Positions 55,777-64,000 of a stretch of 64,000 bases of DNA are shown here, in pieces. The notes under the pieces were generated by a model that saw only the letters and a program-made list of their open reading frames with translations, was not told where the DNA came from and searched no databases. The stretch lies in contig NZ_CDHO01000002.1 of assembly GCF_001006785.1 (NCBI RefSeq), positions 310,001 to 374,000 of the forward strand, read 5' to 3'. Both the position numbers and the translations under genes were made by a program. Origin of the DNA: Hyphomicrobium_B sp001006785 (GTDB taxonomy: Bacteria; Pseudomonadota; Alphaproteobacteria; Rhizobiales; Hyphomicrobiaceae). Position 1 is the first letter of the stretch. Each line of letters opens with the position of its first letter.

Positions 55777-55853
55777 GCGGGAGTAGCTCAGTTGGTTAGA
55801 GCGCCGCCCTGTCACGGCGGAGGCCGCGGGTTCAAGTCCCGTCTCTCGCGCCA
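55777..55853 (+). tRNA. tRNA-Asp (GUC)
   Basis: A 77-base tRNA including CCA. The acceptor is GCGGGAG/CTCTCGC with one G-U pair, the anticodon stem CCGCC/GGCGG carries CTGTCAC with anticodon GTC (55811-55813), and the T arm is GGGTTCAAGTCCC. It reads GAC and GAU. Confidence 0.97.
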
Positions 55854-55969
55854 TTCCGTTCGCAGCTCATGAGCATATAGCTCGCTGTAACGGGTGCGCC
55901 GAACCCTCTTCTTCGCATTCGCAAATGATGCCGTCGCGACGAGCGGCGTAGCTGTCGCGGTCTGCCGCG

Positions 55970-57847
55970 TTACGGGCTGTATTGCCGTTGATCCAGCTTT
56001 GACCGGCAAAGGGCCAGCACCTTGTCCACGTCGGAACCCGGAACGGGATGACTGAAGAAGAATCCTTGCAGCTCGTTGCACCCGGCGGCGGTGACTGTCT
56101 GAGCCTGGTCGAGCGTTTCGATCCCTTCCGCAACGGTGCTGATCTGCATCTGTCTTCCGAGCCCGGCGACGGCCTGAATGATGGCCTCGCAATCCTTTCG
56201 CTTCCCGACGTCGAGATCGCGCACGAAGCTGCGGTCGATCTTGATCTTGTCGAAGGGAAAGCTGCGCAAATAACTGAGCGACGCGTAGGCCGTGCCAAAA
56301 TCATCGAGCGCGATGCGTGCGCCGAGCGTGCGCAGATTATGCAAGATCGCGCGCGTGTTGATTTCATCGCGAAGGAGCACGCCTTCGGTGATCTCGAGTT
56401 CCAGCCGATGCGGCGCGAGCCCCGAAATCCGCAGCGCGTTGACGACCGCCTGATAGAGATTGCCACGCTCGAATTGAATCGGCGACAGGTTGACCGAAAC
56501 GCGGATCGTGTCAGGCCATTTGACGGCCTCCTGGCAGGCACGGATCAACGCCCATTCGCCGATTTCGACGATCAATCCGGTTTCCTCGGCGATCGGAATG
56601 AAGTCGGTGGGCGCTATCATTCCGCGCAGCGGATGATGCCAGCGCAGCAGCGCTTCGAACGCAATGACGTCCCGGTTCTCCGTATCGACGAGCGGCTGAT
56701 AGTAAAGCTCAAGCTGGTTCTGATCGAGGGCGCCGCGCAGATCGGACTGCAATTCGTAGCGCGAATTCGCGTCGTCGGCGATGTCGGGGTCATACAAGTA
56801 GGCAATGCCCTTGCCGCCCGCTTTCGCTTTGTAAAGCGCGAGGTCGGCGGCCTTGAGCAACTGTTCCGTCGTTTGTCCATGAAGCGGAGCGAACGCGATG
56901 CCGATGCTTGCGCTGCACGAAACCTGCTGCCCACCAAGGTCATGCGGCTTGCAGATTTCCTTCAAAAGGCGCTGCGCCATGCGTTCGGCATCAGCTTTGC
57001 GGGCGACGCGGGACGCGGATTGTAACACCGCGAACTCGTCGCCACCGAGCCGGGCGACGATATCGTTCTTTCGCACCGCGCGCTTGAGGCTTTTGGCGAC
57101 GCTTTTCAAAAGAGCGTCTCCGACCGGGTGCCCCAGCGTATCGTTGACGGCTTTGAAGCCATCGAGGTCGATCCAATGCAGGGCCAGCGTCTGATTGGGC
57201 GCGAGATTTCTCAGCGCTTCGTCGAGCGCCTCATGGAATTGCAGGCGATTTGCAATTTCAGTGAGCGGATCGTGGCGCGCCAGCCAGTGGATTTTCTGCT
57301 CAGCTTGACGGCGCTCGGTAATGTCTTCCTGGATGTCCACCCAGCCGCCGCCTTCCAGCGGCTTATTGGTCACAAGAACGATGCGTCCGCTTTTGAGATG
57401 TTGCGTGTGCGTAAATGTTTCGCCGCGAGCAAGCGCGGCCACGTGGTGCTCGATCCAGGCGCGCTGCTTTTTGCGTTCCTGCGCATTGTCCAGACCTGCT
57501 TCGCGTTTGACGTGATTGCGCACCAAGTCCGCGAGCGTCGTGCCTGGACGTGTCAGATGCTGCGGAAGATCGTAGAGCTCCTCATACATCCGGTTGCAGA
57601 CGATGAGGCGCTGATTGGCGTCGAACATCGACAAGCCGCGCGCCATGTTGTTGAGCGCAAGCTCGAGACAGCGATTGAGTTGCGCGATCCGATCGCCATC
57701 GATCGTTGCAGCCGGCAATGGAGTTTTGGCAGCTCGACGCGCGCGCGTGGCCTTGGCGGGCTTTTTTTGAGATCGGCGATCGCTTGGTTTTGGCGATCGT
57801 CTGACACCTGAATGTTGTTTTGCTTTTTTTGTGGCGTCGGTCGGCAT
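55970..57847 (-). CDS. PAS-GGDEF-EAL cyclic-di-GMP enzyme
   Basis: A 625-residue protein that can make and/or break cyclic di-GMP. After a basic tail (about 1-45) a PAS domain spans about 55-175 (NNMARGLSMFDANQRLIVCNRMYEELYDLP). The GGDEF motif is intact at 268-272, and the inhibitory-site RxxD is at 259-262, five residues upstream. The EAL domain starts with FEALLRWHHP (398-400), and later holds ALDDFGTAYASLSYLRSFPFDKIKID. All listed motifs are intact, so both activities are possible. No membrane segment or periplasmic sensor is seen. Confidence 0.95.
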   Translation of the reverse strand: MPTDATKKAKQHSGVRRSPKPSDRRSQKKPAKATRARRAAKTPLPAATIDGDRIAQLNRCLELALNNMARGLSMFDANQRLIVCNRMYEELYDLPQHLTRPGTTLADLVRNHVKREAGLDNAQERKKQRAWIEHHVAALARGETFTHTQHLKSGRIVLVTNKPLEGGGWVDIQEDITERRQAEQKIHWLARHDPLTEIANRLQFHEALDEALRNLAPNQTLALHWIDLDGFKAVNDTLGHPVGDALLKSVAKSLKRAVRKNDIVARLGGDEFAVLQSASRVARKADAERMAQRLLKEICKPHDLGGQQVSCSASIGIAFAPLHGQTTEQLLKAADLALYKAKAGGKGIAYLYDPDIADDANSRYELQSDLRGALDQNQLELYYQPLVDTENRDVIAFEALLRWHHPLRGMIAPTDFIPIAEETGLIVEIGEWALIRACQEAVKWPDTIRVSVNLSPIQFERGNLYQAVVNALRISGLAPHRLELEITEGVLLRDEINTRAILHNLRTLGARIALDDFGTAYASLSYLRSFPFDKIKIDRSFVRDLDVGKRKDCEAIIQAVAGLGRQMQISTVAEGIETLDQAQTVTAAGCNELQGFFFSHPVPGSDVDKVLALCRSKLDQRQYSP

Positions 57848-58334
57848 CTGCGCATTCCACTCGCACTTAAGTAGGGTGCGCTAAATATAGTGCAATCTGT
57901 AAGCGAGTGATTAAAAGCGAGGCCGAATTTGGCGATTTTCTATAAACGTTCAATATATTTTTATGCAGTTGCGCAGTGCAATAAATGAATTACGAGAAAT
58001 AATCATCTCCAATTTGATAATATCACTGCCAATTCGGCAATAGCGGGGGCGCAGAATTTCCGTCGAAATGAGGGGAATGGGAACGATGACCAGCGAGGCA
58101 TCAGGATCGCAAACGGGCTGCGCTCTGGCAGCATCCTGAAGTCCGACGTGTCGTCATCGTCTTCGGCGATGCAACAGACGCCCGTGCACCGTGCAAGTGC
58201 GTTGGAGAACCTTCATGTGTTCCGCGGGGAACAATCACCGCTTCCAGGATCTGTTCCAATGGCCCGGCAACAGTCCGTATGCTAAGTTTCACGCTCATAT
58301 TTCTGCGATATCAATTTTCATTAGAGGCAGTGCG
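57848..58334. other. Intergenic region with FecR-gene control elements
   Basis: A stretch of about 487 bp. The left half is AT-rich (57900-58030) and has no gene. The right half carries palindromic site F at 58218. The FecR frame is open through part of it (to 58191), but site F lies inside that extension, so I regard it as 5' untranslated. Nothing else was recognised. Confidence 0.5.
58218..58233. promoter_or_regulatory. Palindromic site F, perfect halves
   Basis: TGTTCCGCGGGGAACA has perfect TGTTCC and GGAACA halves around four bases. It ends 101 bases before the FecR start codon at 58335. It is the same pattern as the sites at 41241, 42977, 44342 and 44807 in the exporter cluster. Confidence 0.75.
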
Positions 58335-59348
58335 ATGGCCCGTCATGCGTTTATGAAATCCCTATTGTTGTCCGTCAGCGTCGGCGGCTTGCTGCTGGCT
58401 GCCGTTGGATCGGCGCAGGCGGCCTCGGGAGACAGGATCGGCGAATCCGTCGTCATAACGAACGTGGTCATGGCGGACTTCGCCGAAAAGCAACGCAAGC
58501 TCGCTAAAGGCGATGAAGTTCGCCAGGACGAGTCCATCGAAGTCAACACCGACGCGCAGGGCGAATTCAGGCTGGACGACGAGACGAAGCTCGCCCTCGG
58601 CCCGGGGTCGCGGCTCGTGCTCGATAAGTTCGTCTATGACAGCGACAAGAAGGCCGGCTCCATCGTCGTCAACATGATGAAGGGCGCGTTCCGGTTCATC
58701 ACTGGCGCCGCGGCGAAAACGACGTACGTCATCAACACGCCCAACGCATCGATCACCGTGCGCGGCACGATTTTCGACGTTTACATCCTTCCCGATCGAT
58801 CGGTGTGGATTTTGCTGCACGAAGGCGCACTCGAGGCGACCGGTAAGAGCAACGTGTGTCACGTTCTCGAACGTCCCGGTCAGCTGATCCGTATTTCCGA
58901 CGATGGCACCGTCGAGAAGCCGGTGAATTGGCCTCAGCTGCCTAACAACGCGACCGTCGCGTTCGACACGGCGTTTCCTTTCGTCACGAACGCGCCCGCG
59001 ATTGATCCCAATCCGCTTCTCACGCGCGCAATGATCGTCGATGGCGCGTTTCCTCCCTCGGAGGAAAAAGCCTGTCTCAATCCGCATCCGCGCTTTGGCG
59101 TGAAGAAGGCGAGCACGCCACGCAAGGCGGCGCCTCCCGCAAAGAAAACCAAAGCGGCTCAGAAACCGGTTAAGCCGAAACGTACCGCGAGCCGGCCGAA
59201 GAACGATGACGACGATTGGGGCAACGGCGCGCGCGGAATGGATATCGTCATCGGCGGCGGCGGCATCCGCATTCCGAACCGGGGCAACTACGGCGGTGGC
59301 GGCTATGGTGGCGGTGACAGGCCGAGCGGCGGTCTCCGAGGACGCTAG
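58335..59348 (+). CDS. FecR-domain secreted protein
   Basis: A 337-residue exported protein. The signal peptide is FMKSLLLSVSVGGLLLAAVGSAQA. The FecR domain covers about residues 55-170 (KLAKGDEVRQDESIEVNTDAQGEFRLDDETKLALGPGSRLVLDKFVYD, FRFITGAAAKTTYVINTPNASITVRGTIFDVYI). The C-terminal third is Lys/Pro/Ala-rich, then Gly-rich (GGGGYGGGDRPSGG). Unlike classical FecR it has no cytoplasmic anti-sigma segment. It converges with a CHASE2 cyclase gene, an association often seen in Rhizobiales. The ATG at 58335 is chosen from the signal peptide. Confidence 0.88.
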   Translation: MARHAFMKSLLLSVSVGGLLLAAVGSAQAASGDRIGESVVITNVVMADFAEKQRKLAKGDEVRQDESIEVNTDAQGEFRLDDETKLALGPGSRLVLDKFVYDSDKKAGSIVVNMMKGAFRFITGAAAKTTYVINTPNASITVRGTIFDVYILPDRSVWILLHEGALEATGKSNVCHVLERPGQLIRISDDGTVEKPVNWPQLPNNATVAFDTAFPFVTNAPAIDPNPLLTRAMIVDGAFPPSEEKACLNPHPRFGVKKASTPRKAAPPAKKTKAAQKPVKPKRTASRPKNDDDDWGNGARGMDIVIGGGGIRIPNRGNYGGGGYGGGDRPSGGLRGR

Positions 59349-59387
59349 CATTGGAGGCGCCGCTCGTGCGTGACACGTCGCGCGGCG

Positions 59388-61562
59388 TCAGCGCTGGACG
59401 AACTGGCTTAAGTCCCGGCTGTAGTAACCCGCGATGGATGACGGGCAAAGCTTGCGGCATTTGACGAGTGCCGCTTCGCGCTCGCCGTCGTCCGCCGGCG
59501 CAGCAAGCAAAGTCATATGCGCCGCCTTGAGTTCGGAAAATTCTGACGACGCCGCAAAGGTCTCGTCGCCGATCAGCGCGAAGATCCGCTCCGGCCGATC
59601 CTTGCCGCGCGGCATCACGGTGCCCAGTCCCAGAAATGCGAAGGCGGGCACATCGGCGGCCGTTCGCTCGCCAACGACGATATCGGCGCCGAACGTCTTC
59701 GTCGCTTCCTCGAAGCGTGCGGCGACGTTCACGGCATCGCCCAGAACGGAATAGTCGAAGCGCTGGGGCGAGCCGACGTTGCCGACGACGCACGCGCCGG
59801 TATTCAATCCTATACCGAGCCGCACGGGCACGGCGGTTTCGCCAAGCAGCGCGCTCTCTTCCGAAAGCTTCGCGTTGAAGCGCGCGACATCGTCCAGCAT
59901 CGCGAGCGCCGCGCGGCACGCGTTTCGTGCGTGCTCTTCATCCTGCAAGGGCGCGTTCCAGAATGCCATCACGGCGTCGCCCATGAACTTGTCGATGGTG
60001 CCGCGATGACTGAGGATGGTGTCGGCAAGCGGTGTGAATAGGCGATTGACGAAGCGAACCAACTCGTCCGGTTGCAGTCCTTCCGATAGTTTCGAAAAGC
60101 CGCGGACGTCGGCGAACAGCAGTGTGACGTCGCGCTCGTCGCCGCCGAGTTTCAATCTATCGGGATGCCGGGCTATTTCGGAAACGACGGACGGCGAAAT
60201 ATAATGCCCGAACGCCGAGCGGATCTGCGCACGTTCGATTTCCGATTGAACGTAGCTGGTCAGCGACGTCCCGAGATAGAGGAACGCAATCGCCAATCCG
60301 GGATACACCGGATCGAACAGCAGGCCGGCGCGAGAAAACGCAAACCAGGACAGAGCAACGATGCCCGCAATCGCCAGGCCGCCGACGATGGCCGCGATCA
60401 GCGCACCGCTGCGCGCGATCATCCACGCGACCAGCGCACCGAACAGCACGATGAATGCGATCTCGAGCCCGGTCGCGTAGGCTGGTCGGATCAGATGCTC
60501 GCCGGAAAGCATCTGCTCCAAGGCCTGCGCCTCGATTTCGACGCCTGGGATCGAAGACGCCAGCGGCGTCGCTCGGAGATCGAGCAGGCCAGTTGCCGTC
60601 GCCCCAATGAAGATATGACGCGCCTTGATCGCCTCGGGATCGAAGCTGCCGTCGAGGATGGTGCTGGCCGAGATCGTGCGCCGCGGATCGTGCGGCGAGA
60701 ATTTGAGCCACAGCTCGCCGCGGCCCGTTGTCGGCAGAATAGTTTGCCCGACGCGAACGGACTCGATGCCGGTTTGACTGCCAAAGGCTTCGACGCCGCT
60801 GCCGCCCGACGACTTGACGAAAATCGTCGACTGTCCGGTGCCGACGCGAAGCGCCTCTAGCGCTTGCGAAGGGTAGAGCTTGCCGCCGATCGCAACGAGC
60901 AGCGGAATGCGCCGGACGATCTGATCCTCGGACGGCACCCAGTTGACGGCGCCGACGCCACGTGCCGCCTGCGCCAGTATCGGAAGATTTTCGACCCCGC
61001 CGGGATAGGCATGGACGAACATCATCGGATCGTCGCCCGCGAACGAGATGCCGCCGCGATAGGCGGCGATGCTGCGATTGGACTGCGCTTCGCCCGCCAC
61101 GCCGAGCACGACCGGAGCGGACGCAAGGGCATTCGCAAATCGTTCGTCATTCGAAGGAAGCCGTGAAATCTCCGAAACGATGGCCGCACTGACCGCTTGC
61201 CCGTCCAGCGATCGCAACAGCGCGTCGGGCGACAGCCGATCCGGCTCTGCCAGCACGATGTCGAACGTGATCGATTTGGCGCCGGCCTGATGCAGGCGCG
61301 ATGTCAATTCCGCAAGAACCGATCGCGGCCAGGGCCATTGGCCTGCGCGCGCCAAAGCGGCTTCGTCGACCGCAATGATGCGCACCGGAAACGACGGATC
61401 GGCGGCGCGTGGCGCGGCGCGCAGATAAGTATCGAAAACGGATAGCCTCAATTGCGAAATCGGCTGCGGATCGGCGACGCGCAGCGCAACGCAGGCGGCC
61501 AGAATTGCAATTGCAACGAGCGCATGCAGGGGTATGCGAAAAAGCGCCGGATACCGGGACAT
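59388..61562 (-). CDS. CHASE2-domain adenylate/guanylate cyclase
   Basis: A 724-residue transmembrane sensor cyclase. A first helix (IPLHALVAIAILAACVALRVA) is followed by a periplasmic CHASE2 domain (about 40-330; RIIAVDEAALARAGQWPWPRSVLAELTSRLHQAGAKSITFDIVLAEPD). Three hydrophobic segments follow at about 335-420. The class III cyclase domain starts VTLLFADVRGFSKLSEGLQPDELVRFVNRLFTPLADTILSHRGTIDKFMGDAVMAFWNAP, with the metal-binding Asp in FADVRGF. It is expected to make cAMP in response to an envelope signal. Its 3' end faces the FecR gene with a 39-bp gap. Confidence 0.93.
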   Translation of the reverse strand: MSRYPALFRIPLHALVAIAILAACVALRVADPQPISQLRLSVFDTYLRAAPRAADPSFPVRIIAVDEAALARAGQWPWPRSVLAELTSRLHQAGAKSITFDIVLAEPDRLSPDALLRSLDGQAVSAAIVSEISRLPSNDERFANALASAPVVLGVAGEAQSNRSIAAYRGGISFAGDDPMMFVHAYPGGVENLPILAQAARGVGAVNWVPSEDQIVRRIPLLVAIGGKLYPSQALEALRVGTGQSTIFVKSSGGSGVEAFGSQTGIESVRVGQTILPTTGRGELWLKFSPHDPRRTISASTILDGSFDPEAIKARHIFIGATATGLLDLRATPLASSIPGVEIEAQALEQMLSGEHLIRPAYATGLEIAFIVLFGALVAWMIARSGALIAAIVGGLAIAGIVALSWFAFSRAGLLFDPVYPGLAIAFLYLGTSLTSYVQSEIERAQIRSAFGHYISPSVVSEIARHPDRLKLGGDERDVTLLFADVRGFSKLSEGLQPDELVRFVNRLFTPLADTILSHRGTIDKFMGDAVMAFWNAPLQDEEHARNACRAALAMLDDVARFNAKLSEESALLGETAVPVRLGIGLNTGACVVGNVGSPQRFDYSVLGDAVNVAARFEEATKTFGADIVVGERTAADVPAFAFLGLGTVMPRGKDRPERIFALIGDETFAASSEFSELKAAHMTLLAAPADDGEREAALVKCRKLCPSSIAGYYSRDLSQFVQR

Positions 61563-61860
61563 GAGCGAAAACCTGATGCTGTGACCTGCGATCGCTTCAT
61601 AAGGAGTCGTGAGTGATGATCGCACGGTGAAGGCGGAAACCTATAGGCGAATGTTGCGTGGTTCCGCATGCCTTGCGAGTTGAAGGATTAATTCGGCGAG
61701 CGTGCCGCCCAATGCCTCGCGTCCGATGGCAGGCAACGCAATTACGAAGGTTGCCGTCGTTTATTTGCTCTCCCCTTGAATTCGCCAGGAGCCGGTTAAG
61801 AGGCAGCCACAATTCATTGGTTAGTCCGCGCACCAACGAAGGCAACCGAGGATCTTAAAA

Positions 61861-62226
61861 ATGCGTCTTGCATCCATTGGCCTGGCTACGGCTGCTGTTC
61901 TCGTCTCGACGATGGCCGCGAACTCTCAGACCGTCCGCTTCAACGATGGCAATTTCTCATTCCGCTTCGGCGGCAGTGATCGGCGCGGCGAGGTCGAAGG
62001 CAAGCGCGCGAGCTGCGAAGTTTATGCGCGCATCGCTCAAGTGCAGGCCGACGCGAACAATAGGTTCCGTTGCGGCTATCGCGGCCCGCGGTGGGATTCG
62101 GATTTGAGGCCGCATTTCCAGTGGTGCCGCTGGGCTCCGCGCCGGGCGCTGGCGGAAGAGCAGCGCGGACGTGCCGAACAGCTTCAGGATTGTTTTAATC
62201 GCCTCGGCGATTTCGACGGCCGCTGA
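61861..62226 (+). CDS. Small secreted protein with conserved cysteines
   Basis: A 121-residue protein with a signal peptide (MRLASIGLATAAVLVSTMAANSQ). The mature part has RFNDGNFSFRFGG, an Arg/Glu-rich middle (EVEGKRASCEVYARIAQVQADANNRFRCGYRGPRWDSDLRPHFQWC), and a C-terminal helix AEEQRGRAEQLQDCFNRLGD. Four cysteines suggest two disulfides. No domain is recognised. A strong hairpin closes the gene. Confidence 0.78.
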   Translation: MRLASIGLATAAVLVSTMAANSQTVRFNDGNFSFRFGGSDRRGEVEGKRASCEVYARIAQVQADANNRFRCGYRGPRWDSDLRPHFQWCRWAPRRALAEEQRGRAEQLQDCFNRLGDFDGR

Positions 62227-62235
62227 ATTCGAACG

Positions 62236-62271
62236 GCGGGGATACTGCGCAGCCTCGCGCAGTATTCCCGC
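62236..62271 (+). terminator. Long hairpin downstream of the cysteine-containing secreted gene
   Basis: A 15-bp stem with one G-T pair (GCGGGGATACTGCGC / GCGCAGTATTCCCGC) and loop AGCCTC begins 10 bases after the stop. No T-run follows, so it may be a Rho-independent-like or mRNA-stabilising hairpin. Confidence 0.65.
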
Positions 62272-62399
62272 TGATCATATTCGCTGAATTCCTGAATAAA
62301 CACTCATCTACAATACGAAGAAGTAAAGCGCGCCGCCATCGGAAGTGCGGCTTTCGCACGTTGTTGGAAGTACCTGAGTTCGATAACCGGGAGCTTCCT

Positions 62400-62660
62400 A
62401 TGACATCGATGAAACAGCTTGCAGCAGTCGCATTTGCGGGTTTGGCCGTCGTCGGGTTTTCCGCGTCGGCCGAGGCCTATCACGGTCGCGGATACGGACA
62501 CTGGCATGGATACGGCCACGGCTACTATGGCGGCGGATACGGCCACCGGCGTCACTGGGGCTATGGATGGGGCTACCCCGCGTGGGGCTACTATCCGGCC
62601 TGGGGCTACGATTACCGGCATTGCTATTGGCGTTATGGCCACCGCGTCTGCTGGTATTAA
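62400..62660 (+). CDS. Secreted Gly/Tyr/His/Trp-rich protein
   Basis: An 86-residue protein with a signal peptide (KQLAAVAFAGLAVVGFSASAEA). The rest is a repeat-like low-complexity stretch of His, Gly, Tyr and Trp (YHGRGYGHWHGYGHGYYGGGYGHRRHWGYGWGYPAWGYYPAWGYD), ending in a Cys-containing YRHCYWRYGHRVCWY. Such proteins may bind metals or act as structural envelope proteins; neither is proven. GGGAG precedes the ATG at 62400. Confidence 0.78.
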   Translation: MTSMKQLAAVAFAGLAVVGFSASAEAYHGRGYGHWHGYGHGYYGGGYGHRRHWGYGWGYPAWGYYPAWGYDYRHCYWRYGHRVCWY

Positions 62661-62994
62661 ATGGATGAAGATCGGCGGCGTTAACGTCTGCGATAGTTTG
62701 ACACTGATATAAGAGCGTTCCGCTCCGTCCCCCAAGAGCGGCACGCGCGCAAAGCATCCCCTGAATTTGCTGCGTTTCGGGCGTCGGCTTTCCCCCAAGC
62801 TGGCGCCCTTTATTTTGTCATCGGGGCACGCGCGCAAATCGGCGATGGCGAAAAAAGGCTCTGCAACGGGAATGAGTGCAAGCTTACCAAACAGTATATT
62901 CTTTAAACGTAGATATTCATCAACCTGACAGGAATCCTCACCTAGAAGTGCCGCGCGTCGCGAGTGACGCCAACGCACCTTTAGGAGCCTAATT
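62661..62994. other. Gene-free stretch between two low-complexity secreted genes
   Basis: The 334 bp hold no convincing gene. The left half carries the terminator at 62779. The right half is moderately AT-rich near 62880-62925 and should contain the promoter of the histidine-rich gene, but no clear consensus was found. Confidence 0.45.
62779..62817 (+). terminator. Rho-independent terminator of the Gly/Tyr/His-rich gene
   Basis: GGGCGTCGGCTT pairs with AAGCTGGCGCCC (12 bp with wobble pairs) around TCCCCC, and TTTATTTTG follows. It lies about 120 bases after the stop. Confidence 0.8.
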
Positions 62995-63255
62995 ATGAAG
63001 ACCACTTTGACTGTCGCACTTGCTGCCGCTGCTATGATGCTCGGAGCCGGCGTTGCCAGCGCGCATGACAAGACCGCCAAGGGCGTCCATCATCATCATG
63101 CCCATCACGCGCATCATGCTGCGCACCACAAGCACGCTTCAAAGCATGCTTCCAAGCACGCCGAGAAGCATGCAGCGAAGAAGGCGCACAAGCACGCCGC
63201 AAAGCACGGTCACAAGCACATCGTGTCGAAGAAGGCCGTCAAGAAGGCCGGTTGA
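62995..63255 (+). CDS. Secreted histidine/lysine-rich protein
   Basis: An 86-residue protein with a signal peptide (MKTTLTVALAAAAMMLGAGVASAHD). The mature part is almost only His, Lys and Ala (KGVHHHHAHHAHHAAHHKHASKHASKHAEKHAAKKAHKHAAKHGHKH), ending in KKAVKKAG. The high histidine content suggests a metal-binding or buffering role in the periplasm. AGGAGCCTAATT lies ahead of the ATG, with AGGAG about eight bases before it. A hairpin follows. Confidence 0.78.
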   Translation: MKTTLTVALAAAAMMLGAGVASAHDKTAKGVHHHHAHHAHHAAHHKHASKHASKHAEKHAAKKAHKHAAKHGHKHIVSKKAVKKAG

Positions 63256-63711
63256 TTTTCGACGAGGTGTGGAGGCCGCTCCTTCACACCTCGTGTCCGG
63301 CCGGTAGCCGCCTGCCGATTCGTTCGACCCACGACCCCGGCGCCAGGGGATGTTCGGCGGCCGCGCTAGAATAAGCGCAATTGCTTCAATTCATAAAAAA
63401 TATCGATGCATTGACCCTGGCGCGGTCTACGCTGCCGGCTGTCCGGCCGGTGCCAAATAAACCATCAGTCTGCAGGCAACCCGCAACCCTATGAGTCGTT
63501 GAATCAGACCGGCGTCCGCGCGAGGCCGCTGCGGCAGGACGGCGCCAGCAACCGCATCGGTCAAACGGTTCCTTTTTAGCTCATAGACATATAGTCCCAG
63601 CCGTTTGAAGCACTCGCGAGTTGCACCCCATTAGGTCCTGGGCTAACACCGGGCGTGCGCGGCGGCATCGTGCGCCTTTGCAGGCTCCGTGCCCTATGTG
63701 GACGAGATGCG
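63256..63711. other. Gene-free stretch upstream of nuoA
   Basis: The 456 bp between the histidine-rich gene and nuoA contain the hairpin at 63262 and otherwise no supported gene. The nuo operon promoter is expected in the right half. A short open frame near 63621 is a shadow of the nuoA region and overlaps its start. No RNA family was recognised. Confidence 0.5.
63262..63294 (+). terminator. Hairpin after the histidine-rich gene
   Basis: ACGAGGTGTG pairs with CACACCTCGT (10 bp) around a loop that can itself pair GGAG/CTCC. It starts seven bases after the stop. No T-run follows. Confidence 0.6.
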
Positions 63712-64000
63712 ATGGTCGATCTGACTTCTCACTACCTGCCAATTGCGATTTTCATCGGCGTTGCGCTGTTGATTGGTGCAGCCCTGATGGTGGCGCCGTT
63801 CCTGGTCGCATACCGCAATCCGGACCCCGAAAAGGTGTCTGCTTACGAATGTGGCTTCAACGCCTTCGATGATGCGCGCATGAAGTTCGACGTGAGGTTC
63901 TACCTCGTGTCGATTCTGTTCATCGTCTTCGATCTCGAAATTGCGTTCCTGTTTCCGTGGGCGGTGGCATTCAAGGACATCGGTGTGTTCGGCTTCTGGT
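63712..64000 (+). CDS. nuoA: NADH-quinone oxidoreductase subunit A, 5' part (runs off the window)
   Basis: Subunit A of respiratory complex I is a small inner-membrane protein in the proton-pumping arm. The 96 visible residues match the family: MVDLTSHYLPIAIFIGVALLIGAALMVAPFLVAYRNPDPEKVSAYECGFNAFDDARMKFDVRFYLVSILFIVFDLEIAFLFPWAVAF. The conserved loop with the cysteine (YECGF) and the FDLEIAFLFPW helix are both present. The gene continues beyond 64000. It is presumably the first gene of the nuo operon. Confidence 0.96.
   Translation, partial: MVDLTSHYLPIAIFIGVALLIGAALMVAPFLVAYRNPDPEKVSAYECGFNAFDDARMKFDVRFYLVSILFIVFDLEIAFLFPWAVAFKDIGVFGFW

Noticed and set aside
63621..63872. An 83-codon + strand frame overlapping the start of nuoA
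   Set aside because: It overlaps nuoA out of frame and has no protein-like composition; nuoA itself is well conserved.

Overview
The window looks like a core chromosomal segment of an alphaproteobacterium of the order Hyphomicrobiales (Rhizobiales), most likely Hyphomicrobium or a close relative. The reasons are high GC, alphaproteobacterial gene content (NadQ-type NAD regulator, TIGR02301 protein, TorF-type porin, two-domain pyruvate phosphate dikinase), and the gene order tig-clpP-clpX-lon-hupB-tRNA with nuoA close downstream. The genus is inferred from protein resemblance, not from a search. I see no insertion sequence, prophage, CRISPR array or compositional island, and nearly all genes look like resident housekeeping or envelope genes.

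Layout. 1-5.7 kb: a truncated secreted protein, a pteridine-reductase-like SDR, a TorF-type porin with a strong terminator, an unknown membrane protein, an RNase T2 and an M20 dipeptidase. 5.8-8.8 kb: ppdK and a small membrane protein. 8.9-13.8 kb: the NAD synthesis operon nadA-nadB-nadC behind its probable regulator nadQ, with two palindromic operator candidates between nadQ and nadA. 13.9-16.0 kb: a translationally coupled ygfZ-tag-HD phosphohydrolase operon. 16-25.8 kb: a dihydroorotase homologue with one altered metal ligand, an L,D-transpeptidase, a LysE exporter, an SRAP (HMCES/YedK) protein, a Clp_N-like coiled-coil protein without an ATPase, an acyltransferase and Sua5. 25.8-35.3 kb: acyl-CoA dehydrogenase/enoyl-CoA hydratase/HSDL2-like SDR, a deacetylase, xseB, dxs, a TlyA-like and an RlmD/TrmA-like RNA methyltransferase. 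35.3-38.3 kb: aroC, histidine phosphatase, fabI.

38.5-44.7 kb holds the most interesting block: a DevBCA-like ABC exporter (membrane fusion protein, permease, ATPase) interleaved with an alpha/beta hydrolase, a cold-shock-like protein, an unknown helical protein and two small secreted proteins. Four transcription units here carry a 16-bp palindrome, TGTTCC-N4-GGAACA or a close variant, 62-96 bases upstream of the start codon, and a fifth carries a degenerate copy. The same palindrome occurs perfectly about 100 bp upstream of a FecR-domain gene 14 kb away (58.2 kb). This looks like an uncharacterised regulon linking an envelope exporter to a FecR/CHASE2-cyclase locus.

44.9-54.3 kb: glutathione peroxidase, mercaptopyruvate sulfurtransferase, tRNA-Leu, tig, clpP, clpX, lon and hupB (the protein quality-control block). 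54.3-64 kb: tRNA-Val, tRNA-Asp, a DUF1993 protein, a GGDEF/EAL protein, the FecR protein convergent with a CHASE2 adenylate/guanylate cyclase, three small secreted proteins (one histidine-rich, one Gly/Tyr/His-rich), and the start of nuoA running off the window.
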